Assembly (NCBI GenBank): GCA_965641885.1
Contig: OZ282574.1
Location: 372,001 to 436,000, forward strand
Length of the DNA: 64,000 nt
Direction of reading: 5' to 3'
From: Pseudophaeobacter sp965641885
GTDB taxonomy: Bacteria; Pseudomonadota; Alphaproteobacteria; Rhodobacterales; Rhodobacteraceae
Shown: positions 42,104-49,500 of the stretch, one piece after another
How the letters are laid out: each line of letters starts with the position of its first letter
Position numbering within the stretch: position 1 is the stretch's first letter
Program-made: the position numbers and the translations under genes
The notes under the pieces: model-generated
What the model was told of the DNA's origin: nothing
Databases searched by the model: none
The model's input: only the letters and a program-made list of their open reading frames with translations

Positions 42104-42603
42104 AAATCTATGGTGTCACCGGCTGGAAGAACTGCGGCAAGACCGGGCTGATGGAGCGGCTGGTGACAGAGTTCACCGAGCGTGGCCTGACGGTCTCGAC
42201 CATCAAACACGCGCATCACAGCACTGACGTGGATCAGCAGGGCACCGACAGTCATCGCCACCGCATGGCTGGCGCCTCCGAGGTGGTGCTGGCCTCGACC
42301 CATCGCATCGCCATTATGCAAGAGCTGCGCGGCGCGGCCGAGCCTGCGCTGTCAGAGCTGCTGACGCGGTTGATGCCGGTGGATCTGGTGCTGGTTGAGG
42401 GCTACAAACGCGAAGCCCATCCCAAGATCGAAGCGCATCGTCAGGCCGCTGGACAGCCCCTCATTGCGCCGGGGGATAGCAGTATCCGCGCCGTGGCCAG
42501 CGATATCCCTCACGAGGTGAGGGCTGAGCTGGACCGGGTGGTGTTTGATCTCGACGACACTGGTGCGATTTCTGATTTTATTGCCGCTGATCTGGCGCTG
42601 TGA
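42100..42603 (+). CDS. mobB: Molybdopterin-guanine dinucleotide biosynthesis protein B
   Basis: A 167-residue P-loop GTP-binding protein that assists MobA. Walker A is GWKNCGKTGL at residues about 6-15, then TIKHAHH and DSHRHRMAGA, and LVEGYKREAHPKIEAHR near the C-terminus, all family typical. It overlaps mobA by four bases, as expected for coupled translation. It is not essential for the cofactor in E. coli. Confidence 0.95.
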   Translation: MKIYGVTGWKNCGKTGLMERLVTEFTERGLTVSTIKHAHHSTDVDQQGTDSHRHRMAGASEVVLASTHRIAIMQELRGAAEPALSELLTRLMPVDLVLVEGYKREAHPKIEAHRQAAGQPLIAPGDSSIRAVASDIPHEVRAELDRVVFDLDDTGAISDFIAADLAL

Positions 42604-42657
42604 CGCTGCGGCTCCACGGGCTGTGCTGAGCCGGTGTGGAATGCTGAGGAGACAGAG

Positions 42658-43938
42658 ATGACATTGAAACCACCACCGCTGCGCAATGACTGTTTTGCCC
42701 TGCCGGCCGGAGTTGACTGGACTCCGGTCGATGCAGCACTTGAAATGCTGCGCCAGCGGCTCGATCTGGTGGTTGGCCGCGAGACCCTGCCTCTGTCGCA
42801 ATCGTTGGGCTGGGTGCTGGCGGCGGATGTCGTGGCCAAACGCGCCAACCCGCCACTGCCCAATACGGCCGTCGATGGTTATGGCTTTGCCGGGGCCATC
42901 GCTGAGGGGGCGCATGTGATGCCTTTGATTGCGGGGCGCGCGGCTGCGGGGCTTGCCTATGAGGGCGCGGTGCCTGCGGGGTGGGCGATCCGTATCCTCA
43001 CGGGGGCGGCCCTGCCGGCCGGGGTCGAGACGGTGATCTTGGAAGAGGATGTCACGCGCGGGACTGGCGAGGGGACTGGTTCTGGTGCGGGCAAAATTGC
43101 CTTTAACGGCCCGTTGAAACAGGGCGCCAATACCCGCAAGGCGGGCGAGGATGTGGCCGCAGGGGGTGTGATCCTGCAGGCCGGTCGGGTGATCACGCCT
43201 GCGGATCTGGCGCTGGCGGCGGCCACCGGGATTGCCGCATTTGACGTTTACCTGCCGCTGCGGGTGGGTGTTTTGTCGACCGGCGACGAGCTGCGCGAGG
43301 TTGGTGAGGTGGCGGAGGCGGGGCAGATTTATGATGCCAATCGCCCGATGTTGTTGGCCCTGTTGGGCCAGATGGGATTTTCTGCGGTGGATCTGGGGCG
43401 GGTGCGCGATGACCGCGCGGCGTTGCAGGATCGTTTGAATGCTGCCGTTGGGGAGGTGGATGTGATCCTCACCAGTGGTGGCGCCTCGGCTGGGGATGAG
43501 GACCATGTCTCGGCCCTGCTGCGCGAGTGCGGTGCGCTGCAGGAATGGCGGATCGCGCTAAAGCCGGGACGCCCACTGGCGCTGGCGATGTGGCAGGGGG
43601 TGCCTATTTTTGGCCTGCCGGGAAACCCGGTGGCGGCGCTGGTCTGCACGCTGATCTTTGCCCGCCCGGCGATGGGGCTGATGGCAGGCGCCGCCTGGCA
43701 GGTGCCGCAGGGGTTTGATCTCCCAGCCGGTTTTACCAAGCGTAAAAAGCCCGGGCGGCGGGAATATTTGCGGGCCCGTATGCGGGAGGGGCAGGTTGAG
43801 GTGTTTAAATCCGAAGGCTCGGGGCGCATATCGGGTTTGAGCTGGGCTGAGGGTCTGGTGGAGCTGGGGGACGATGCGGCGGATATCCAGCCAGGAGACC
43901 CCGTGCGGTTTATCCCCTATGGCAGTTTTCGTCTGTAG
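42658..43938 (+). CDS. moeA: Molybdopterin molybdenumtransferase
   Basis: A 426-residue MoeA that inserts molybdate into adenylylated molybdopterin. Key motifs: NPPLPNTAVDGYGFA near residue 65, RILTGAALPAGVETVI at about 118-133, and LSTGDELREVG, ILTSGGASAGDED (about 281-293) and LKPGRPLALAM with GLPGNPVAA. It begins with ATG 42658 after GAGGAGAC. It ends the fdhD-mobA-mobB-moeA cluster. Repeat copy B lies downstream. Confidence 0.96.
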   Translation: MTLKPPPLRNDCFALPAGVDWTPVDAALEMLRQRLDLVVGRETLPLSQSLGWVLAADVVAKRANPPLPNTAVDGYGFAGAIAEGAHVMPLIAGRAAAGLAYEGAVPAGWAIRILTGAALPAGVETVILEEDVTRGTGEGTGSGAGKIAFNGPLKQGANTRKAGEDVAAGGVILQAGRVITPADLALAAATGIAAFDVYLPLRVGVLSTGDELREVGEVAEAGQIYDANRPMLLALLGQMGFSAVDLGRVRDDRAALQDRLNAAVGEVDVILTSGGASAGDEDHVSALLRECGALQEWRIALKPGRPLALAMWQGVPIFGLPGNPVAALVCTLIFARPAMGLMAGAAWQVPQGFDLPAGFTKRKKPGRREYLRARMREGQVEVFKSEGSGRISGLSWAEGLVELGDDAADIQPGDPVRFIPYGSFRL

Positions 43939-43999
43939 TGCCGGTAGCCCTAAAGCGATTTTGGTGAAATTGAGCACTCTGTGAAAGCCGCAGGGCAGG

Positions 44000-44090
44000 G
44001 CTCCCGCCCGTCATCGCCCCCCCCCCATAGGTGGGGGCTCTTCCCGTTGGGGGTGGCAGGCTGCTGCGCAGCCTGCAGGGGCGCGTGGCG
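44000..44090 (+). repeat. Dispersed hairpin repeat, copy B
   Basis: GCTCCCGCCCG (44000-44010) is followed by a C-run hairpin with TGGGGG, then CCCGTTGGGGGTGGCAG and a perfect 9-bp stem GCAGGCTGC-TGC-GCAGCCTGC (44055-44075), then GGCGCG. The same order of blocks is found at 52111-52195. It lies between moeA and the convergent gene at 44115. Confidence 0.6.
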
Positions 44091-44114
44091 TGTCGGCAGA
44101 TGATGGCATGAGCC

Positions 44115-44636
44115 TTAGCGCGAGGTGATGTGTTTCATGACCTCGGTGACGAGGATCTGCCGCCTGGCCTTTGCCGCGTTTGTGGCGGTGTCGCTGCGCC
44201 CGGCGCGATACTGGTGCAGCTGATTGTACGGGGCGATCACGGTTTTTGGGCCGCCAAACTGATCTGCGGTCAGATCCAGGATCAGCCCATCTTCAGTACC
44301 CTGCCCAGTACCCTGTCCAGTATCCGGTCTAGTATCCTGTGTGACCACCCAGGCATGCCCGTGCCAGCGCGTCCCGTCAAAGTAGCCTTCCGGTTTGCCG
44401 GGGGCATTGCCCTGGGCTATTTTGGCTACCACGCCCCGCAGGGCGAGAAACTGCACCAGAAAGAGCGCGCTGGTCTGGCAGGTGTTTGTCGAAAGTGGAT
44501 CCGGCAGCGCCTCTCTGCGCTTGTGGTGCCAGCTGGGCCATATCCCTTCTAGAATATGGCGCGCCTCAAGGAGAGTGTCGGACAGGAGCTGCGGCGATCG
44601 TGGCTGTTGCGGGTGTTTTGCTCCGACCCGGTTCAA
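44115..44636 (-). CDS. Putative Cys-His-Asp papain-like protein
   Basis: A 173-residue protein with a possible cysteine-peptidase or transglutaminase-like triad: Cys53 in NTCQTSALFL, His94 in WHGHAWV, and an Asp in LDLTADQF (121 or 125). The order C, H, D and the helix after Cys fit the papain-like fold, but no family is recognised with certainty. An in-frame 12-bp tandem repeat encodes TGQG-type units at about residues 103-115, between the His and Asp. The apparent start is TTG with a weak ribosome-binding site, nine bases after the upstream gene on this strand. Confidence 0.6.
   Translation of the reverse strand: MNRVGAKHPQQPRSPQLLSDTLLEARHILEGIWPSWHHKRREALPDPLSTNTCQTSALFLVQFLALRGVVAKIAQGNAPGKPEGYFDGTRWHGHAWVVTQDTRPDTGQGTGQGTEDGLILDLTADQFGGPKTVIAPYNQLHQYRAGRSDTATNAAKARRQILVTEVMKHITSR
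44294..44341 (-). repeat. 12-bp coding minisatellite
   Basis: Four 12-bp units on the + strand (CAGTACCCTGCC, CAGTACCCTGTC, CAGTATCCGGTC, TAGTATCCTGTG) inside the Cys-His-Asp protein gene. Unit length is a multiple of three, so copy changes would alter a Thr-Gly-Gln-Gly loop without frameshift. Confidence 0.75.
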
Positions 44637-44645
44637 TCACCTGGC

Positions 44646-45665
44646 TCAATCAAACGTGCCGGCCACGCGGCCCAGCAGCATAAAGGCGCGGGCGGTGCGG
44701 GTTTCTCCCAGGGCGGAAATCTCGCCATCGCTGGCCAGGGCCTCAAACTCGGTGAACATCCGGTCAAAGCGGCGCAGGAAGTGATGTGCGGCATCGCGAA
44801 AGATCGGGTCCTGCTTCATCCGGGCTGAGGTCAGCGCCAAAGACGTGCGGTCACGTACCCCACCGAGCGAGGCGACGGCACGGCCACGCGTGCCCTGGGC
44901 AAACTGCCGCCAGATCTCGGGGCGGGCCATGTCGGGGCGCAGATCGTCCATGTAGATGCCGTCCTGGCTGAGCAGGGTGAGCACGTCCTGCGCCGCCTGC
45001 ACCACCTGTGCGGCCTTGCGATCCTTGAGGGCGGCGCGCAGAGCGGTAAAGCCTTCCTCGTCTTCTGCAGTCTCGGGAAAGTTCAGCGCCCGGATGAACT
45101 GGTCTGCGGGCAGGGGCAGGGCCATGTCCTCGGCGGGGGTGCCAAGCGCCAGGCTGCCCTGATCTTCGGTAGCGAGTTTCACCGCCTCTGACGGGATGGC
45201 GGCGCGGGCAGGGGTGTGACGGCTGCTTTGGAAGGTGGCCAATGCGGTTTCGGTCTTGCGGGTGGCCTCGGCGATTTCCTGCAGTTTCTGGCTGACCGTT
45301 GGCTCTCCGGTGGCATCGGTCTGCTGCACATGGGTGAGGTAGCTGTGGCGCAGGCTGTCAATCGCCGCCTGCAGACGCTGGCTTTCGCCGCGCATCACCC
45401 GGGCCGAGCGCAGAGCCGAGGTGCCAACCCAGATCATCACCAGCGGCATGGCAATCGCCAAGGCTGTCAGCGCCATTGGGGTCCAGTGGGCAAGGCCTTT
45501 GTCTGCCGGTGCCAGCAGATACAGGGCCAAAATCACCAGCAGCCAAAGGGCTGACAGCAAAATGGCAATGATCTCGGCGCTACCCATTCCTGCATCGTCC
45601 TGGCCTTCGCTGGTGCCGCTCCCGGAAGGAGAGGCGGGGCGTTTTGAGGCTTCCTGGGCAGTCAT
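44646..45665 (-). CDS. Two-helix membrane protein with coiled coil, unknown function
   Basis: A 339-residue protein with a Ser/Gly-rich N-terminal tail, two transmembrane helices (IIAILLSALWLLVILALYLLA, about 33-53, and MALTALAIAMPLVMIWVG, about 64-82), then a coiled-coil region (SARVMRGESQRLQAAIDSLRH) and a helical C-terminal domain of about 180 residues (FIRALNFPETAEDEEGF onward). I recognise it only as a conserved roseobacter hypothetical. ATG 45665 was preferred over a TTG two codons earlier. It is followed nine bases later by the Cys-His-Asp protein gene. Confidence 0.72.
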   Translation of the reverse strand: MTAQEASKRPASPSGSGTSEGQDDAGMGSAEIIAILLSALWLLVILALYLLAPADKGLAHWTPMALTALAIAMPLVMIWVGTSALRSARVMRGESQRLQAAIDSLRHSYLTHVQQTDATGEPTVSQKLQEIAEATRKTETALATFQSSRHTPARAAIPSEAVKLATEDQGSLALGTPAEDMALPLPADQFIRALNFPETAEDEEGFTALRAALKDRKAAQVVQAAQDVLTLLSQDGIYMDDLRPDMARPEIWRQFAQGTRGRAVASLGGVRDRTSLALTSARMKQDPIFRDAAHHFLRRFDRMFTEFEALASDGEISALGETRTARAFMLLGRVAGTFD

Positions 45666-45774
45666 ATGCAAGCTCGCAATGCGGGAATGGAACAGGGTTG
45701 AAACAAGGCTACCGGTTTCAGAGGTCGTGGCAAGGGGGACGGCGCAAATGCGCCGCCGCCCATGATTGGTAAAC

Positions 45775-46245
45775 TTAGCGGTAAACGATGCTCAGGATCT
45801 CGTAGCCGCGCACACCACCGGGGGTGCGGACCTCGACACTGTCGCCTTCGTCCTTGCCGATAAGAGCACGGGCAATGGGGGATTTGATGTTCAAAAGCCC
45901 AGCTTCGACATTGGCCTCGTGCTCGCCGACGATCTGCCAGGTTTTCTCCTGATCGGTGTCTTCGTCAACCAGGGTGACACGGGCGCCAAACTTTACCGTG
46001 CCCGAGAGTTTGGCCGGGTCGATCACATCGGCAAGGCTCAGGATGCCTTCGAGTTCCTTGATGCGGCCCTCAATAAAAGAGTGCTTTTCACGGGCAGAAT
46101 GGTACTCGGCGTTTTCCGAAAGATCGCCCAGTTCGCGGGCTTCGGCGATGGCCTGAATAATGGTCGTGCGTTCAACCGTTTTCAGGTTCTTCAGTTCGGC
46201 TTCCAGTGCGGTGTGACCCGCAGAAGTCATAGGGATCTTTTCCAT
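45775..46245 (-). CDS. greA: Transcription elongation factor GreA
   Basis: A 156-residue GreA that rescues backtracked RNA polymerase by stimulating cleavage of the nascent transcript. The N-terminal coiled coil has ARELGDLSENAEYHSAREKH with the acidic tip D-x3-E at its end (about residues 41-44). The C-terminal FKBP-like domain has SPIARALIGKDEGDSVEV. ATG 46245 gives the standard length; the frame continues upstream without similarity. The leader contains structured elements described separately. Confidence 0.97.
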   Translation of the reverse strand: MEKIPMTSAGHTALEAELKNLKTVERTTIIQAIAEARELGDLSENAEYHSAREKHSFIEGRIKELEGILSLADVIDPAKLSGTVKFGARVTLVDEDTDQEKTWQIVGEHEANVEAGLLNIKSPIARALIGKDEGDSVEVRTPGGVRGYEILSIVYR

Positions 46246-46261
46246 ATCTTGGGTCCAGGTC

Positions 46262-46353
46262 GTTTGGCTAAAAAAACTAGCTCTTGGGTCATGTTGCTTT
46301 TGTTTGTGCCAAAGGCAGAGCCCCGCCACAGAGCTGCAGCGGGGCTTTTCTTT
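46262..46353. promoter_or_regulatory. Structured greA upstream region with terminator-like hairpin
   Basis: GCCCCGC (46320-46326) pairs with GCGGGGC (46339-46345) and on the + strand is followed by TTTTCTTT, a complete rho-independent terminator, although no + strand gene precedes it. Nearer greA, a short GCTA-TTTTTTT-TAGC hairpin with a T-run is at about 46265-46283 on the minus strand. Either an antisense transcript ends here, or the structure belongs to the greA leader. Confidence 0.4.
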
Positions 46354-46518
46354 GTGTTGGCAATTACCTGACCCAATCTGGGTGCAAATTTCAAGAGGGC
46401 GGAGACATCTGTTGCCAGACTAATACACTCAATCCGCAGATTTTACTGTTTGCTGCCGGGTTTGCGCGGAAAAATGCTGTAGTCAGGCAGCTGCGGCAGC
46501 CCTGCCTGCCATAAAAGA

Positions 46519-46902
46519 TCAATCATCGTATTGCACTGCTTCGTATTCGATCCCATCGCCATCATGGAAATAGAAGCGGCGGCCCGGCTCATAGTCTCCG
46601 TGGTTATGCGGTGTGAAGCCAGCTGCCTTGACGGCGGCTTCGGTGGCGGTGAGGTCCGTGACCACCACCGCCAGATGGTTGAGGCCGCCCCGGGTCTGAT
46701 AGCTTTCTTGTGCCGCGCCGAGCTTGGCCGGAGGCGTATAGAGCGCGAGGTAGCTGTCCGCGCTGCCCACATGCAGGGTGCGGCCGCCATTTATTGAATC
46801 GCCTGACCAGCGGGTGTGCCAGCCAAAGACCTGCGCCATCCACTCGGCGGTAGCTTCGGGGTTGCTGACGGTGACATTGGCATGTTCGAGAATGGCGCTC
46901 AT
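46519..46902 (-). CDS. VOC family (glyoxalase-like) protein
   Basis: A 127-residue vicinal oxygen chelate protein. It has the beta-alpha-beta-beta-beta pattern repeated (ILEHANVTVSNPEATAEWM; TRGGLNHLAVVVTDLTATE), with His and Glu that could bind metal (EHANV, NHLAV, EYEAV). Members include glyoxalase I, dioxygenases and antibiotic-binding proteins; the substrate is unknown. ATG 46902 follows AGGAGA. Its promoter has a SoxR-type box and it is divergent from soxR, so it is probably induced by redox-active compounds. Confidence 0.88.
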   Translation of the reverse strand: MSAILEHANVTVSNPEATAEWMAQVFGWHTRWSGDSINGGRTLHVGSADSYLALYTPPAKLGAAQESYQTRGGLNHLAVVVTDLTATEAAVKAAGFTPHNHGDYEPGRRFYFHDGDGIEYEAVQYDD

Positions 46903-46954
46903 TTGGCGGTCTCCTGATTGCAGTTTTGGGTTTCGTTTTGGCTTAAGTCTCTCT

Positions 46955-46985
46955 ACGGTAATTTCTAAACCTAACTTTAGGTCAA
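46955..46985 (-). promoter_or_regulatory. SoxR-type promoter of the VOC gene
   Basis: On the minus strand: -35 TTGACC (46985-46980), -10 TACCGT (46960-46955), with a 19-base spacer, longer than usual as in MerR-family promoters. A palindrome ACCTAA-AG-TTAGGT (46969-46982) starts inside the -35 and lies in the spacer, the geometry of the soxS promoter. The soxR gene starts 35 bases away on the other strand. Confidence 0.8.
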
Positions 46986-47019
46986 GGTATTTTTTGAGCA
47001 AATTTGCGGAGGCGGTGAC

Positions 47020-47505
47020 ATGGCAAAATCAGCAGGGGTGGCGATTGGATATCTGTCCGAGCGCACAGGGCTGGCAGTTTCCGCCATTCGCTACTACGAG
47101 GCGCAGGGTCTGCTGGAGCCCTGGCGCAATTCTGGCGGCCAACGCCGGTTTCACCGGGCAGATATCCGTCGGCTCAGCTTTGTTATGATTGCGCAGCAGT
47201 TTGGATTTTCCCTGCCCGAAATCCGCGGTTTTCTGAAGGATCTGCCGGGGGGGCGGACGCCAACACCGGCAGACTGGGCGCGAATTTCGTCCGGGTTTCG
47301 CAGCCATCTGGACCAGCGAATCGAAACGCTGCAAAAGCTGCGCGATAATCTGGATGGCTGCATTGGCTGCGGTTGTCTGTCGCTGCCAAAATGTGCTCTG
47401 TATAATCCGCAGGATCTGGCAGCGAAAAAAGGCAAAGGCCCGCGCTACCTGATGGGAGACAGTCCAGAGTCGCAAAACGGGCCAGAGCCGCAAAACGGGG
47501 CATAA
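47020..47505 (+). CDS. soxR: Redox-sensitive transcriptional regulator SoxR
   Basis: A 161-residue MerR-family regulator. The N-terminal winged helix-turn-helix is IGYLSERTGLAVSAIRYYEAQGLL; a dimerisation helix follows; the Cys cluster CIGCGCLSLPKC (about 122-133) has the C-x2-C-x-C-x5-C spacing that binds the [2Fe-2S] sensor of SoxR. Outside enteric bacteria SoxR responds to redox-cycling metabolites and acts directly on a few target genes. Here the divergent VOC gene carries a SoxR-like operator. The C-terminal tail after YLMGDSP is a short repeat (PESQNGPEPQNG). Confidence 0.95.
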   Translation: MAKSAGVAIGYLSERTGLAVSAIRYYEAQGLLEPWRNSGGQRRFHRADIRRLSFVMIAQQFGFSLPEIRGFLKDLPGGRTPTPADWARISSGFRSHLDQRIETLQKLRDNLDGCIGCGCLSLPKCALYNPQDLAAKKGKGPRYLMGDSPESQNGPEPQNGA

Positions 47506-47678
47506 GGGGCGAAAACGGACAGTGCCCCTGCGGCAAAGCGCGGTTCCGCAGCAACTAACGCAGAGTTTGGATTGACCTCACTAGGTGCCAAACGCTAATC
47601 AACGGCGAAAGAAAATTACGCCCAGGTAGGGCCCAGCGATGGGACCGGTAGCGAACACAATAGCCAAGGAGCACCTCT

Positions 47679-49328
47679 ATGGCCGAGATCGAACGCGAAA
47701 CGATGGATTATGATGTAGTGATCGTAGGGGCTGGTCCTGCCGGTCTTTCTGCCGCGATCCGTCTCAAGCAGCTGGATGCCGACCTTGAGGTCGTGGTTCT
47801 GGAAAAAGGCTCTGAAGTGGGCGCGCATATCCTGTCGGGTGCTGTGCTGGACCCCTGCGGGCTGGACGCCCTGATCCCGGACTGGAAAGAAAAAGGCGCG
47901 CCCTTGAATGTGCCGGTGGTGGAAGACCATTTCTACATGTTGGGCGAGGCCGGTGAAATCCGTATCCCCAACTTCCCGATGCCACCCTTGATGAACAATC
48001 ACGGCAACTATGTCGTCTCGATGGGCAATGTCTGCCGCTGGATGGCGGAACAGGCCGAAGAACTGGGCGTCGAGATTTTCCCCGGCATGTCCTGCTCAGA
48101 GCTGGTGTACGGCGACAATGGCGAAGTCAAAGGCGTGGTTGCCGGTGTCTTTGGTCTGGAAGCAGACGGCTCTTACGGACCCAACACCGAGCCGGGCATG
48201 GTGCTGAACGGCAAGTATGTTTTCCTCAGCGAAGGCGCGCGTGGCTCGCTCTCCAAAGAGGTGATCTCTAAATACGCCCTCGATCAGGGCAAAGAGCCGC
48301 AGAAATACGGCCTGGGGATGAAAGAAATCTGGGAGATTGATCCGGCCAAGCATAAGCCGGGCTCGGTCACGCATACCATGGGCTGGCCGCTGGGCACCAA
48401 AAACACCGGTGGTACCTTTATCTATCACCTGGATAACAACCAAGTCTACGTCGGCATGATTGTGGATCTGAACTACAAAAACCCGCATCTGTTCCCCTAT
48501 ATGGAATTCCAGCGGTTCAAACATCACCCCATGGTGGCAGAGCTGCTGGAAGGCGGCAAACGCGTCGCATATGGCGCGCGCGCTGTGACCAAGGGTGGCA
48601 CCCAGTCGATGCCGGATGCAGCCTTTCCGGGCGGCGCACTCTTGGGCTGCTCTGTTGGCCTCGTGAACCTGCCGCGGATCAAAGGCAACCACAACGCGAT
48701 GCATTCAGGTCGTCAGGCGGCCGAAGCGGCCTATGCTGCGATCAAGGCGGGCCGCAGTGGTGACACCCTGACGGAATACGACACGGACCTGCGCCAGGGC
48801 CCTGTTGGCAAGGATCTGAAAAAGGTGCGCAATGTCGCGCCGCTGAATGCCCGCTTTGGTCTGATGGGTGGCCTGTTGGTCGGTGGCTTTGATATGTGGT
48901 GCAACACGCTGTTTGGGGTTTCGCCGCTGGGCACGCTGGGGCACGGGAAATCTGATGCCGAGGCAACTGAACCCGCCTCTAAGCACAAGGTGATCGACTA
49001 TCCGAAACCCGATGGAAAGCTGAGCTTTGACCGGCTGACCAATGTTGCGTTCTCCTTTACCAACCACGAAGAAAGCCAACCGGCGCATTTGCACCTCAAG
49101 GACGCAAGCATCCCTGTGGGTGTGAACCTTGAAACCTATGCAGGCCCCTCGGCGCGCTATTGCCCTGCTGGCGTGTATGAGTTTGTCGAAAAAGACGGCA
49201 AGCAAGAGTTCGTGATCAACTTTCAGAACTGCGTGCATTGCAAAACCTGCGATATCAAAGACCCCAGCCAGAACATCACCTGGACCACACCGCAGGGTGG
49301 TGACGGTCCAAACTATCCAAATATGTAA
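47679..49328 (+). CDS. Electron transfer flavoprotein-ubiquinone oxidoreductase
   Basis: A 549-residue membrane-associated enzyme that passes electrons from ETF to ubiquinone, linking beta-oxidation to respiration. The FAD-binding motif VVIVGAGPAGLSAAIRL is at about 11-27. The [4Fe-4S] domain near the C-terminus has CPAGVYEF and NCVHCKTCDIKDP (four Cys in the right spacing). A ubiquinone-binding region with FLSEGARGSLSK lies between. Its start is preceded by AAGGAG. It stands alone, with the ETF genes elsewhere; the acyl-CoA dehydrogenase at 33.9 kb is a likely upstream donor. Confidence 0.96.
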   Translation: MAEIERETMDYDVVIVGAGPAGLSAAIRLKQLDADLEVVVLEKGSEVGAHILSGAVLDPCGLDALIPDWKEKGAPLNVPVVEDHFYMLGEAGEIRIPNFPMPPLMNNHGNYVVSMGNVCRWMAEQAEELGVEIFPGMSCSELVYGDNGEVKGVVAGVFGLEADGSYGPNTEPGMVLNGKYVFLSEGARGSLSKEVISKYALDQGKEPQKYGLGMKEIWEIDPAKHKPGSVTHTMGWPLGTKNTGGTFIYHLDNNQVYVGMIVDLNYKNPHLFPYMEFQRFKHHPMVAELLEGGKRVAYGARAVTKGGTQSMPDAAFPGGALLGCSVGLVNLPRIKGNHNAMHSGRQAAEAAYAAIKAGRSGDTLTEYDTDLRQGPVGKDLKKVRNVAPLNARFGLMGGLLVGGFDMWCNTLFGVSPLGTLGHGKSDAEATEPASKHKVIDYPKPDGKLSFDRLTNVAFSFTNHEESQPAHLHLKDASIPVGVNLETYAGPSARYCPAGVYEFVEKDGKQEFVINFQNCVHCKTCDIKDPSQNITWTTPQGGDGPNYPNM

Positions 49329-49409
49329 AGCCACCGGGGGCAAAACTTGGGGTAAAACAGGCGGCAGAACGCTTGTTTGGCGCGATATATATGGAAATCA
49401 CGTAAAATT

Positions 49410-49431
49410 GGGGCGGCCTTCGGGTCGCCCC
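49410..49431. terminator. Hairpin with TTCG tetraloop after ETF-QO
   Basis: GGGGCGGCC-TTCG-GGTCGCCCC forms a 9-bp stem with one G-T pair and a stable tetraloop, 80 bases after the ETF-QO stop. The + strand lacks a T-run; the minus strand has AATTTT after it. Confidence 0.5.
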
Positions 49432-49500
49432 ATTGCGTGTCGTGAGGTCCCGCACTACGATTCCTTTTAAGCGACGTACATACGTATAGGAGAGTTCCGA

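Noticed and set aside
42352..43506. 384-codon frame antisense to mobB and moeA
   Set aside because: Shadow of moeA; no family features.
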